From: Litoditis marina
Lineage: Eukaryota > Nematoda > Chromadorea > Rhabditida > Rhabditidae
NCBI GenBank assembly: GCA_964036275.1
Contig: OZ038438.1
Span: 18,233,918-18,297,917, forward strand
Direction of reading: 5' to 3'
DNA length: 64,000 nt
A program made the translations under genes and the position numbers. Below are positions 29,301 to 37,332 of the stretch, piece after piece (positions within the stretch are counted from its first letter, which is position 1; each line of letters opens with the position of its first letter). Under the pieces are notes generated by a model. It had not been told where the DNA came from and did no database searches. It worked only from the letters and a program-made list of their open reading frames with translations.

Positions 29301-30492
29301 GTTAGATATAAGAGGTGGTATAATTTGACGGTTTTTCATTCTACGATTATGTATCTGAAGAAAGAAGCTGACTTTTTGCCGCCAAGAATGTTGTTTTCAA
29401 GTTTAAGCCTATGTGTGACTAGTTTGGCTCGTATTAATCTAGAAGTATCTCTATATACATTCTTGTGATAGTCTGAGCAGTGCCAATAGCGATACGCCAA
29501 TCTCTTTTTCTTCAGAAGTGACGTAATTTGGAAGATTTTGCTGTTTATGGGGCTTCATGACTGGTGTATGATCACGTATGATTTCTTTTGTAAGTCTACA
29601 GAAGTGATCGTATTTGCTTTGCAGAGACGAAAAGAATGAAAATTGTCTTTCCCAATTTGTGCTTGCTAGTTTTCTATTAACAATCTCGAAGTCGGTGTTT
29701 TTGAAATCAAGACGCTTGGTGACAGTTTTGTTTTCTTTCGTCATCGCGCTATAGCCTAGATGTAGCGAAAATGTCACAGAAATATGATCACTATTGATTA
29801 AATGAGGAGAGGGCTGGAAATTCTGCATCAGGTATAAACTGCGCAATGTACCCTCAACTCAATTATAGCCATTTCAGATCGATTTCGACCGAGCAGAACG
29901 ATTGGCAACAAAATTAGGAGTTTCGTTATACGAGGTGTCTGCAAAAACAGGTACGGACTCAATTGTCTTGGTTATTTGTCTGAGAAAAGTTTTCAATGAG
30001 CTCAGCTCGATCAAAATGCTAACTGAAAAAAGAGATACACGTATTCATCGTAAATTGAGTTCCTACAATACAAAAGAAATTACCGAGTGTCAATTTCGGA
30101 TCCAATGTGTTCGTTGAACTCTGGCTCAGAACCGAAACACTAAGTACACGTGGTATACTTGTATTCCTATGAGCCTATGACGATCTTGTTATGGTATTTT
30201 TCATCCCAACAGAAACTTCTAATAGAAAAACGCCGAACTTTTTATCTGAGAGACGCAGATGTCTGCGGCCTCATTGGCCTGCGTGCTCTCTCGCTTTAGT
30301 AGCTGGCCAAACGAAGAAAATTGGCGCAAATAGTTTTGAGCTGCAAGAATCTCAGAAGAAACATAGACGATTATCATAGATTTACTGTTTCTAGGAATCA
30401 ACTGTGAAGAGGCATTTCAAACACTGGCAGCCGCGATGAAAGAACGAGTTTCGGCCGCGAATTCTCATTCGGATGATTCCGACGAACAACAG
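17394..30492 (+). CDS. Rab-family small GTPase with Met at the switch-II catalytic position (partial model)
   Basis: Four exons are resolved: 17394-17545, 17792-18016, 29878-29950, 30395-30492, with matching phases between them. G1 is GDHNCGKS; switch I is ISTLGVDFKLKTI; G3 is WDTAGMERY, where nearly all Rabs have WDTAGQER; G4 is GNKADLE; G5 is EVSAKTG. The Rab-typical YYHSAHGVMCVYDMT follows. The nearest families by eye are Rab1/8/35. A first exon ATG AAC TAC … TTT AAA at 17247-17270 (MNYNHLFK) fits Rab N-termini (xYLFK), but its best donor is out of phase with the acceptor at 17393, so the start is unresolved. The last exon with the prenylated cysteines was not found; the frame ends …SHSDDSDEQQ at a donor. 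The intron 18017-29877 holds about 11.9 kb, mostly nested transposons. Confidence 0.85.
18957..18982. repeat. (ATA)n microsatellite, probable LINE2 3' tail
   Basis: Eight to nine ATA units followed by GGTTTATTCC, i.e. on the minus strand GGAATAAACC then (TAT)n. This is how many LINE 3' ends look, and it is continuous with LINE2 sequence up to 19192. Confidence 0.6.
19193..20837 (-). mobile_element. Composite foldback/palindrome-array DNA element, copy B (inverted)
   Basis: The same architecture as copy A, reversed: GC-rich end CGCGCGCAGCGCGAAGCGC at 19193, the GAGAGAACGAGAGAGTGCAC segment near 19600, about four TGACGTCA units (19749-20200), and the 0.53-kb foldback (20312-20839). It is flanked by AAT direct repeats (19190-19192 and 20838-20840). 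Removing it and one AAT rejoins LINE2 so that its ORF ends …NVDQLGRI-stop, which supports the boundaries. Confidence 0.8.
20312..20839. repeat. 0.5-kb foldback in composite element B
   Basis: Arms of about 190 bp begin TTCATGAAAAAGTGGGGGCC and are inverted around a central 140 bp. They are highly similar to the foldback at 11729-12241, with a small TATA insertion (ACTTATATACTC for ACTCATG). Confidence 0.8.
20838..21246 (-). pseudogene. LINE2 RT C-terminal fragment
   Basis: Minus-strand translation gives YVAPILLYCSEIFNPPINSHL … FKRFTARAF, then after a one-base shift LFYRRLKYDLLQTFKLQSG … NGYFSRVVRKWNTISKDIAAFQNVDQ, typical of CR1-like RT C-termini. It is interrupted by composite element B seven codons before the stop. 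Confidence 0.65.
21421..21535 (-). ncRNA. Hammerhead-ribozyme-like core in the Penelope 3' region (candidate)
   Basis: On the minus strand: CTA-CTGATGA, then a stem GGGCA…TGCCC (stem II), then GAAA, a short TGTC…GACA pairing (stem III), an ATC cleavage-type triplet, and TAG pairing back to CTA (stem I). All core elements are in order, but stem III needs a one-base bulge and stem I is only about 4 bp. A copy lies at 26351-26465. Naiad elements are reported to lack canonical hammerheads, so this is unproven. Confidence 0.4.
21698..24547 (-). CDS. Penelope-like ORF: N-terminal GIY-YIG endonuclease plus reverse transcriptase (intact)
   Basis: 949 residues, no stops or shifts. Residues about 85-165 are a GIY-YIG nuclease with the CCHH pattern: NVIYCITCNTCKYQYVGETK, then RISQH and SSHFFESGH. 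About 390-430 is a CxC linker (YKCICDKF … DPNHGHICTGDL). The RT carries motif A (IYSADFASLF, Asp about 666), GIPQGASCSP (about 747-756), and YIDDLL at 792-797. In canonical Penelope elements the nuclease is C-terminal; this order and the CxC linker match the Naiad clade of invertebrates. The protein would nick DNA and prime cDNA synthesis at the site. The ATG at 24547 begins MESEPTTTPN. An intact frame and a near-identical sister copy suggest recent activity. Confidence 0.92.
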   Translation of the reverse strand: MESEPTTTPNTNSNAVQSTWYSYVEKCDRNYLVTPSHFSDQKGSRCHRGNYRICKIMNFSSRVLCTTTQNFIVTNKPSQANCETKNVIYCITCNTCKYQYVGETKQKLRGRISQHLYSFTKKSINTYLSSHFFESGHNPNNISIDILDSVQGAFDKQTKIHLHDKEIMWIKILSSSYPFGFNDQIKGFGNISNTPNPLIKPDHPFFVMPFPTHRKSHGKKRRSKTSRSPQRDIDQLLNSVQIMQGRELYLFSRTLSKHEKDLLLQYAFAGEFLSKKFEFRYKLYACICNHYWKTKRTKSQDTTVASVTIPFMSKSIEHLHLPSLFNKGLVHNYLSEISGMPNPKIRVIFTYNPPLSLTVFNYNTFLKRLDRNHIDYLVSDSYKCICDKFSAYIDPNHGHICTGDLTFIKNSHLRNLLTCGTKFRCQEPPDSASIIQACQKAVQSVIGTVRKCYKPNKQVVDTFQDILMQNVCNTVSNRLHTLDPDLDNSYILNTRDLNDITKLQEHFIITCVDKAATNYAFTCKKLYVRMMNAEIERSSVSQFSTYEVSNHTVDDVIIKHSKFIEGLNFKKVQDPSIPKMYGIPKMHKAIMKFRFITGAKTSPLKPLCTNLQVILAHVQKHFINYCNVIHERTGVRHYWAVNNSSRVVDDVTPLRTSNSTRIYSADFASLFTNLPHSVIKLNMFQLLSVCFKNQNYIRVQGNHCSYSVSNNGTGSFFTFQEVCYLLESLLENSVAVYGNKVYRQRCGIPQGASCSPQIADLTLSYMEYKFIKSVLETRGQHFARKYNYTYRYIDDLLHISDVSDNFKADLAQIYDSSLSLEATADLKTNCEFLDLDITVTIPQIKVSLFNKTDLFKFDVIRYPNYFSNIDSRIGLNTITGEIIRITRACSDYEDFLARAKQLASFYFKNGWPKMLILRRFYKVIADKPFITSKYAIDLQLFTRLLDAVT
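25187..25910 (-). repeat. Two 430-bp-spaced structured repeats in the Penelope 5' leader
   Basis: Blocks 25187-25480 and 25617-25910 are near-identical. Each begins with a 13-bp perfect inverted repeat (GTGTTACAGTTTG / CAAACTGTAACAC) enclosing, in element sense, GGACACTTCGGTGTC with a C(UUCG)G tetraloop. The motif CTCG-N-YTAAT-R-GG-N-CTAAG occurs three times per block. A GCGACTC…GAGACGC stem follows. A structured RNA leader is likely; the function is unknown. Confidence 0.7.
26177..28918 (-). mobile_element. Penelope-like element, 5'-truncated upstream copy (pseudo-LTR)
   Basis: Corresponds to positions 21247-23988 of the full copy at a constant offset of 4930. The only difference I noticed is one synonymous base (23798 versus 28728). 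It starts at ORF residue 188 (FGNISNTP) and so lacks the GIY-YIG domain. Its 5' end abuts LINE2 RT at PISIS. Confidence 0.88.
26351..26465 (-). ncRNA. Second copy of the hammerhead-like core
   Basis: The same sequence as 21421-21535 at an offset of 4930, in the truncated copy. In a read-through transcript the two copies would flank the full-length element, the position where self-cleavage would release unit-length RNA. Confidence 0.4.
26628..29339 (-). CDS. Chimeric ORF: LINE2 RT fragment fused in frame to Penelope RT
   Basis: 903 residues. The first 141 come from the LINE2 RT (MKNRQIIPP … FADKQKADLFAAQF-like region … VVPVYKKGSRTDPNNYRPISIS), and the next 762 are residues 188-949 of the Penelope ORF, including CxC linker and YIDD. 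The junction is at about 28918. The frame is open by chance. It lacks a GIY-YIG domain and any known promoter, so a functional product is doubtful, but a gene finder would call it. Confidence 0.75.
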   Translation of the reverse strand: MKNRQIIPPLISNNSLAFSDKQKADLFAAQFSSVYEPDNTLCARDSVPAQSKVDCPMSFAPFLVYKYLLKQPSKTTESADFLNQLILKKCAVSLALSLSLIFTESCSSSILPTQWKLAYVVPVYKKGSRTDPNNYRPISISFGNISNTPNPLIKPDHPFFVMPFPTHRKSHGKKRRSKTSRSPQRDIDQLLNSVQIMQGRELYLFSRTLSKHEKDLLLQYAFAGEFLSKKFEFRYKLYACICNHYWKTKRTKSQDTTVASVTIPFMSKSIEHLHLPSLFNKGLVHNYLSEISGMPNPKIRVIFTYNPPLSLTVFNYNTFLKRLDRNHIDYLVSDSYKCICDKFSAYIDPNHGHICTGDLTFIKNSHLRNLLTCGTKFRCQEPPDSASIIQACQKAVQSVIGTVRKCYKPNKQVVDTFQDILMQNVCNTVSNRLHTLDPDLDNSYILNTRDLNDITKLQEHFIITCVDKAATNYAFTCKKLYVRMMNAEIERSSVSQFSTYEVSNHTVDDVIIKHSKFIEGLNFKKVQDPSIPKMYGIPKMHKAIMKFRFITGAKTSPLKPLCTNLQVILAHVQKHFINYCNVIHERTGVRHYWAVNNSSRVVDDVTPLRTSNSTRIYSADFASLFTNLPHSVIKLNMFQLLSVCFKNQNYIRVQGNHCSYSVSNNGTGSFFTFQEVCYLLESLLENSVAVYGNKVYRQRCGIPQGASCSPQIADLTLSYMEYKFIKSVLETRGQHFARKYNYTYRYIDDLLHISDVSDNFKADLAQIYDSSLSLEATADLKTNCEFLDLDITVTIPQIKVSLFNKTDLFKFDVIRYPNYFSNIDSRIGLNTITGEIIRITRACSDYEDFLARAKQLASFYFKNGWPKMLILRRFYKVIADKPFITSKYAIDLQLFTRLLDAVT
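28919..29868 (-). pseudogene. LINE2 5' remnant: APE end, linker and RT start
   Basis: The APE terminus INSDHISVTFSLHLG (29760-29830) is followed by a linker (RLDFKNTDFEIVNRKLASTNW…) in the frame 29846-29451. The frame shifts into …LKLENNILGGKKSASFFRY and again into HNRRMKNRQIIPPL. It ends abruptly at the Penelope junction. A broken ORF2 fragment. Confidence 0.65.
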
Positions 30493-31916
30493 GTACGACT
30501 CGTCTTCCCTGCTCCAAATAATGGGGAAGCTCAGATCGAACAATTAAACTAGTTGAAATCATAGATAACAGAAGGAAAGTTCAAGTCGAGATACCTTTTC
30601 CCTGAGGACTGGGGCACGTTTCATCGGGTGCAAACTACAATCTGTACGAAATCAGATGGAGCATTGTCCGATTAAATAGAAACCGAAAAGGTGGTCTCAT
30701 AGACACAAAACACTTTGAAACAGTTTTGGAAACAGTCACTCTTCTGAATGCAAACTCCAGTAATAGATAAAAACAGAATGGTGACATTGTTCACCCTTTC
30801 GCACACATAATTTAAGTAGGTGAAACCAAACGAGTGTTTCGTGTTCATACTGTAGCAGTCTCAGTACGAATGAAAAATACGATACGTAGCTCCATACTAT
30901 AACGTTCGGTAAAGGTTGAATAAAAAATATCGCAGACCAACTAATATCTCTTATAGGAGTTTTCGTCGGCTTTCCATGTGGATGGAGTGGTTTGTAACGA
31001 GAGAAAGTCCAGCAAGTTCGCTTCATGTTGCAACTCAACTCCCGAGCCGGCATTCGTTTAGAAAATACAGTAGTTTTTATTGTGAAGTTCCATGTTCATT
31101 GCAAACAAATAACAAAAACGCTGGAACATAGAGCAATAAACCGAGGAGCTAGTGAACTGAACGTGTCTCTATGAGATAATACAACATACGCCGTATTCAC
31201 GACCCTTTTGTGGCCACGCTGTATTCTTAAAAATAAGCGGTTTCTCCGCTCTCACATAATGCCATTCTAGTGACACGAAAAAGTGCGCGAAGCGAGACGC
31301 AGGCCAGAATTAAGATGCCGGCATTTTCTAGCATGCGTGCTGGAAAGTTTCGCGAAAAAAACACATGAAAGTTAACTTACGCTCGATGTTTCAGCGGTTT
31401 TGTTGTTTCAGGTGGAAAAGCTAATTTTTCACGTTCCTTTGTTACTATATATTTCCCTCTTCAATACAATTCATGTTGTTTATAATATGTTGAGCGCATG
31501 CCGCTATAACTTCGATTGGTGCTTGTTTTTTTCTTGATTCACTTTAAAAGTTTTCCGGGTCATATTCACTGAATCACTAGTTTGACTGTATTTCGGGATG
31601 AATGAAGATACCGAAGCATATTTTACATTACCAAATTTAATATATGAAACAAAACGACCAAATCTCTTCTTTTCAGACCACGAAATGTTTTGGGCACCTT
31701 CGTAATATAGTGATGGGTGTGATTTTATAGTATCGATACCTGGTGGTGTTCTAGCTGCCATCACATAGAAGGACGTCTAACTTGTTTGTCAATTACATCA
31801 CCTGAGTGTTGATGATGCCCAAGTCCTTTGAAAGTTATATTTTCGGGTTGTAGTATTCACAAAAACTCAAAAAATATTCACCAGTGAATGGGCGCACAAT
31901 TTATTCATTAAATATG
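30493..31916. other. Rab 3' region and convergent intergenic space
   Basis: The Rab terminal exon should lie here. A candidate acceptor at about 30568 opens KESSSRDTFSLRTGARFIGCK…, but it lacks a terminal Cys pair, so I do not call it. The rest is non-coding, with a GC-richer patch near 31200-31360. The gene on the other strand ends at 31917. Confidence 0.4.
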
Positions 31917-34900
31917 TTAATTGGATTCCAGTCTTTCCATTTCTTGCCTGATTCGGGGAATTATTTCTGGGGAAACCGCGTGTATTGTTGGGGCAACAGC
32001 ATCTGAAACAATGTAGATAATTGGCAAATAAAAAGACATTGAGAGTCAATCACATTTCGCAGTGCAGTATATAAACGGAGCTGAACTGTATGTGCAGTTT
32101 ACCTGAAACTATTCGAAGAGAATAAGTTCAAAATATCAAAAATCATGTATCAGGTTCTGACATTTTTTCTTGACTATATTATCCGTTGACTTGAGTAGTG
32201 ACCAAATTTTATGAGTTGTGAATTCAAGTGCATAGCAAAGAGACAGGATAAAGTTTGGTGATACACATCTCTGTACCAACTACCAACCAAGTTCTCGCTA
32301 GGTACCAAAATCTTCAGGCATGTATATCGACAATAACCAGAACAATCAATGTTCAAAAAGTTGTCTTCTGAGGAATAGAGAAGTACCCCATATGGTTTTT
32401 ATCCCTTCTCACCTTTGTTCACTCCAGTCTATCCTTAATTCCACGTTTCTGGATGATTTAGTATAAGCTGTGTTCGTTCCCATATTTTCGCTAGGCTATT
32501 TGCTGAGACAGAAGTGTGCTAATGATACACGTGTCGCATCGGATTAAGATTCAGAGTAACTTAGTATAGCTGATCAATGTCATACCTATAATGCTTCTCC
32601 ATGGATCGTTGTCGCTGTTCCTCATGGGTTGGTCACCGTGGGCATCCGAGCTAAATGCATTCAGTGCAGCTGAAATGGTTATGTTGTGGAATCCATCGGG
32701 GGTGGGGCGTTGGATAAAAACAATTCTAGCCGGCAGACTTTGAGAAGACGAGCAGTTTTTCGAGTTTTCTGCCAGAGGATGTATTAAGAAATACTTCAAG
32801 GGTATGACTTGAAATGTGTCAATTCTGGAACATTTACAATTTTTTTTAAAAGGTGGAGGTTCGTTTGAGCTCTTCACACAATCAAGGAGAAATTGGGAAA
32901 TGTCGTTAACCCATCCACTTATCACCGGGTGCGAAAACTTCTTTCTCTATTGCTGAGCTAATGGGAGAACACAGAACATCCTATTTTTCGAAGAATTAAA
33001 TTTTACCTGAGAAGTAGTTACTGGCTTTGTTGCCCATCTCTGTAAAATTTAGAGGCTGTGATTTGAGTTTATTGAATATTGGCTCCACAACAGAGAATGG
33101 GTTTGATGTTGTGGTGGTTTCCTCTAACAGTTGAGGGAAGGTTCGTTGGTACCACGGAGTTTCGGTCTGAAATAACACTTCTTGTTAATGAAAGCGGCTA
33201 GAATTACAGAAGAATCAGAAGTTAGAATACGATTGCATATTGTATATTCGAAGAAAAAGATTGTGGTTGATTACTGCTTTTGTTTCATTAGAAAATACTT
33301 TGTTGTATATGATGAATTTTTTGTTGTATATGATGAACTCTTGAATTACACTTTTAAAGGCAAACCGTGTTTAAATTCAAACACTGACCGTACGCATAGT
33401 ACACTTCTACATATAACAATAGTATTCATTCTCTATTTATCAATGTTTCATGCGAAGTCACATAATATAAACTAGCAATGTGAGTAGCAACTTACATTGG
33501 GATCGTCCATCCAATTTATGCTTATTTTGAACGGTTTTGGGGTGGGCTCCTGTGCGAATATGAACCTGTAATTTGGGACATCAGTAGACGCTCCTATTTC
33601 ATTCGATCGTTGCGGCATCGTGGGAAGAAGTGTGGGGTGAAGTGAGGTCGAACTTGGAGAGGTTTGACTCATCTTCACCAACATACGCTCTCCGATTATT
33701 CTTCTGAACCCGTTCCCAGGGGGATGCACAGTCCTTGTGGAGTTCTCAGCAAGTGTAGTTCGCGATGCTTTCTTTGTTGTAGTCGACTCCAACCTGGGGG
33801 AGACGACAGTTAGATAAGGAAGGACCGAGTCGGGTATCGGTCGGGCGCCCGCGAAATAGGTTGACCTAGAGTTCGACAGTGGCAGGGCCGAATTGACCAC
33901 AGGCGGAGGGGTTGTGGTCAGAAAAGATGGAACATTTACCGTTCCGTTCAAACTCGTTTTCTGTGCGCTGTTTGATGGCCCGAAAATCTTGAAATACGTG
34001 TCTTCTCCGACATTGCTTTTCCTCTCCGGTAGTCTTCGAACGGTTGTTTTGTTCTGAGTGTCTTTTGGGTAAACTGTTATGTAGGAACTACTCGAATAAT
34101 CAACATTTCGCTGACGGTTATCCGTTCGCTTGTTGTTTGTGGACGTTGGCACATTCGTCTGTGAAGGTGAAGGGTCGTATGAGCACTGCACTGGGTACTC
34201 TTTACCCGTGATTACCTGAAAAATACTGACTGTGAAATCAGATTCATGAAGGGTTGTTCGCTTGTAGTCACGCTAATGCGTTTCAGCCTAGTAATGTCTG
34301 ACAAATCGTTTCAGCCTAGTAATGTCTGATAACTTCTTCTGCGGTCTAATGCCAAATTATGATTGTGGCTACAATCAATGCCTGCAATATATAATTTATA
34401 CTTCCGTATCATGCTCAGGTTTATTGATTTCATACACAAGTAAGAAGTAAATGAGTTTTTGTAACGAGTGACTGGATAGTCTATAGAACATTTCTTGAAC
34501 TTTGAGCTTACAAAGTACGCCCCTGAAGGAAGTGACATTTTCCTTACATTACTAACAAAAAATAAGAGAAAAACTCTTCGTCAAAATTCCAGATCAATGA
34601 CATTTTCTGCGGACCATTAATAATGACGTGTCTGTTACGGATTTCAATTGGACCAAACGTCAATGAATAGTCAATGGATACACTTCTCTCAAACTGACAA
34701 ATGAAACCCGTTCGAATAACAAGACCCAACAGAAAGCTATGAGCAGTATTAGAAAGTTCCAACTTCCTTGTACAATCTCGCTGAAATCAAGTAATAGAAA
34801 GCGAAACCATACAGATTGGCATTCGGTTTTTATATTTACTAAGTTTTATTTATTCGCATCTGAAACTTTCTAATACTACATTTATTTTGTTGCTTTTCAT

Positions 34901-37103
34901 GAAGTACTAATTAATATACGTCGCTCGAACTAGCAAGGCTAGAAAATAACTTCAAGCTTCCCAAAATGAAACTTACTTGCTGCATCTGCGCAAAAAACTG
35001 AGCAGCCTCGATCCCACAGTGTTTCTCAAGGCGGAGAAATGTGCAGGCAGCGATTTCAGATTGATCAGTTTTCGTGTTGCAGATTGGGTTTTCACCACAT
35101 CGTAACCTCAAATACAACATGATGAAATATTTTTTTCCATAAAGTGTTTGATATCAATGTCAAAAATCAAACGTACAAAGTGGAAACTCTCACCAGATTT
35201 TTTTGGAGGGGGCCTGACCGTGTTGGTGTAACACGAAAACTAGCTATTCACCACCTCACATCGTTTTCGGATAGTTCAGTTCTATAGTTTTCACCACTTT
35301 CACCCAACAACTTTATTAAGAGACCGTTTCTCTTGAATTTCTTATGAGATGTTTTAAGTCGACTTGAAAACACAAACATCCCTCTAGGTTCTAATTTTTT
35401 GTCTTGCTCTGTTTCTCGAAAATGGAAATGTCACCTACGTTACAAAATTTTCAAAATATGAAAATACAAAACCTATTCAAAGTATTGCTAGAATCACCTC
35501 AATTAAAGATGTGAAGGAAGGTTTGTGATTGTTGTGAAAACAACAAAGCAGTGAGAATAGCTCCATTACAGTAACCCAAATCTTGTTGGCTTCATGTTTG
35601 CTCCATAATCATGCAGTATTTTTCTCTTCTGCTTCCAAGTGGAAGGGAGAGTCACAGAATACATGACTCTCCTTTCCACTTGGAAGCATTCTGTCTTCAT
35701 GTACGTTCTGAATAATACTGAAACTCTTCAGGAAAATAAAATCTTTGAAACAATATTTATCAGTGAATTTACATTGTTTCAAGATGAAGAAATACCTGCA
35801 GGACTCCAGTTTTTTTGCAATTGTTCCATCACTTGGCATGAAGCACTTCGAGCTAATTACTTCTGTGGTAGTTTTGCGGATACATTCCCCTACTTTGAAG
35901 AATATTTTCTGTCTCTGTAAGCAGACAGCATAAATATTTCAAGACTTTTTTCAGTTATTTAATTTACATTCGTTCACCTGGGCTAATTTCTTCCCGAACC
36001 GACTCTTCCCGCACCAAATTCGAACCACTTCTTCCCGAACCAGTTGGTTCGATGGAAAACCGAATCACTTGGATACTCAAACCGAGAGGAAACTGAACCG
36101 AACCCTATCAAACGTTACGTAGTCGACCAACTCCAGCGTTTGTCAGTTGAATTGGTTCGGTTCCACCTTTGTGAGCCTAAATTTGGTTCGGTTTTAGGTT
36201 CGGGAAGAGTCGGTTCGGGAAAAAGTTCACAGTTCACCTGAAGGGAAAATGGCGCGCACAAATAGGAATGGAGTCGTTTTCCCCTCTCCAGTATACCCTT
36301 CTGCGATTTCGATCCACAGGTCGTCAGTCGCTGTTGGAAACAAGGGAACACTCGCTCGTAGGCCCTGCAACATACCATCAAGTTTATCATGGACAAGACA
36401 TGTCTCTAGAATGAACAATGACCATTGGGCAAAAGTCATGTTCACTTCATCATTTATCATTTATTCATTCATTTCATATTGCAACAATATGAAGTGAATG
36501 AATAAATTTTGAGTTTTGAGTTCATGTTGGAATGGTGTCCAATCAATGCACCAACAAACAGGAAGACCAAAACAACGATGGAGGGGTGGATTCGAAGAAA
36601 TTGTTGAAAGAAATTAGATGAGAACTGCCAGAGAAGAGTCGGACTTGAAGAGATAACACGATACGGCAAATTGTACCACTTCTGGTTCTGTAGTAAATTA
36701 TTGAAGTATGATGGTTGAAATCAGTTCGGGTGTCTAAGCATGATACGGTCATTGGCACAATGGAGAACCCTAGATCTTGCAAACCCTAGATCTTGCTTCT
36801 AAATTGGGTATTTTGTTGCCGTGTCGGAAAAAGTTAAAGGATGGAGAAGTCACCTGCAGGTATGCATCAACTTTGCTTCAGTGGTGATGTTGTTTAGCAC
36901 GTGCATCAGGTTTGTATCGAAAGGAATTTTCTGGGAAGAGAGCTGCACCACACAAGACATGAACTCTTTATTGGCGCAACTGGCGAAAGCAGTGCTTGCT
37001 GGAATACTCAACTGTTTACCTATCAGAATACAAACATGGTAGCAATACATTAATCGCTTTTTCTCCATCTTTGTAAATCTCTCCCTCTCTCCCTCTCTCT
37101 CTC

Positions 37104-37159
<56 letters not shown>

Positions 37160-37332
37160 TCTCTCTCGTTCTCTCGTCTTTTTCCCTTTCTTTCTACTTC
37201 ATTATTTATCGCTTGCACTCTATCACTTTTCTCTCCCCTACTCTCCCTCTTTTTCTCTCGTTCCCTACTTCTGTCCGTCTCGATTTTGTGATAAAACTCA
37301 CCCATCACTGCAACAATGAGCAGAATTGCCAT
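31917..37332 (-). CDS. Novel secreted protein: Cys-rich helical N-domain plus Ser/Thr/Pro-rich region
   Basis: Ten exons read on the minus strand with all phases consistent: 37332-37302, 36998-36854, 36364-36238, 35914-35796, 35106-34977, 34215-33496, 33166-33007, 32952-32926, 32669-32586, 32002-31917 (TAA). The product is 542 residues. It starts with a signal peptide, MAILLIVAVMASTAFA. Residues about 17-190 carry some 17 cysteines in an amphipathic-helix pattern (SCANKEFMSC…LMHTC…FPCFQQRLTTC…GECIRK…LRCGENPICN…KHCGIEAA), reminiscent of nematode DUF19-like ectodomains. About 190-470 is Ser/Thr/Pro-rich, with NST, NGT and NKT glycosylation sites. No membrane anchor is seen. An AATAAA (minus) lies just after the stop, at 31905-31900. 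The function is not recognised. Confidence 0.7.
34279..34331 (+). repeat. 28-bp direct duplication
   Basis: CGTTTCAGCCTAGTAATGTC occurs at 34279 and again at 34307, inside the intron before the large mucin-like exon. A small local tandem duplication. Confidence 0.8.
34544..34790 (-). other. Possible cassette exon or intronic ORF in the secreted-protein gene
   Basis: After a TTTCAG acceptor the frame RDCTRKLELSNTAHSFLLGLVI… runs 82 codons to a TAA and has a phase-0 donor shortly before it (TTA|GTAATG). It could be spliced between the exons 35106-34977 and 34215-33496 without breaking the frame. Direct joining gives a smoother protein, so I treat it as optional. Confidence 0.25.
35631..35687. 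repeat. 57-bp perfect-arm hairpin
   Basis: GCTTCCAAGTGGAAGGGAGA… faces its reverse complement with a loop of about 13 bp. It is intronic in the secreted-protein gene. It could be a tiny foldback remnant; no miRNA claim is made. Confidence 0.7.
35989..36222. mobile_element. MITE-like element with TTCCCGAACCGACTCTTCCCG ends
   Basis: The left end CTTCCCGAACCGACTCTTCC is matched by the right end GGAAGAGTCGGTTCGGGAA in inverted orientation, with further GGTTCG/CGAACC pairs inside. 234 bp, non-coding, ending 16 bp from the exon boundary at 36238 in the secreted-protein gene. Confidence 0.7.
36459..36507. repeat. Near-perfect palindrome ATTTATTCATTCA…
   Basis: Arms of about 22 bp (TTTATTCATTCATTTCATATTG and its complement) around a CAA loop. 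Intronic; could form a cruciform or reflect a collapsed foldback. Confidence 0.7.
37077..37168. repeat. (CT)n microsatellite and polypyrimidine tract
   Basis: About 90 bp of nearly pure CTCTCT, with pyrimidine-rich sequence continuing to about 37270. It lies in the first intron of the secreted-protein gene. A minus-strand frame through it encodes Arg-Glu repeats, which is an artefact. Confidence 0.9.

Larger units (their letters stand above)
18957..29868 (-). mobile_element. LINE2: 5'-truncated, split non-LTR retrotransposon hosting other insertions
   Basis: Pieces on the minus strand: 29868-28919 (end of APE with INSDHISV, linker, and RT start to NNYRPISIS), 21246-20838 (RT C-terminus: YVAPILLYCSEIFNPPI … LFYRRLKYDLL … WNTISKDIAAF), and 19192-18957 (3' UTR and ATA tail). 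Between the first two sits the Penelope pair; between the last two sits composite element B. The RT core with YADD (about 270 residues) is absent, and two or more frameshifts occur, so it is dead. It is 5'-truncated about 10 bp from the Rab acceptor at 29871-29877. Confidence 0.7.

Noticed and set aside
30568..30675. Last Rab exon ending …MEHCPIK
   Set aside because: No C-terminal cysteine prenylation motif and no family resemblance; left uncalled.
36850..37332. Minus-strand frame with long Arg-Glu repeats starting at the MAILLIVAVMG signal
   Set aside because: It reads through the first intron and a (CT)n microsatellite. A consensus donor after AVMG and a phase-matched acceptor at 36998 give a better protein.
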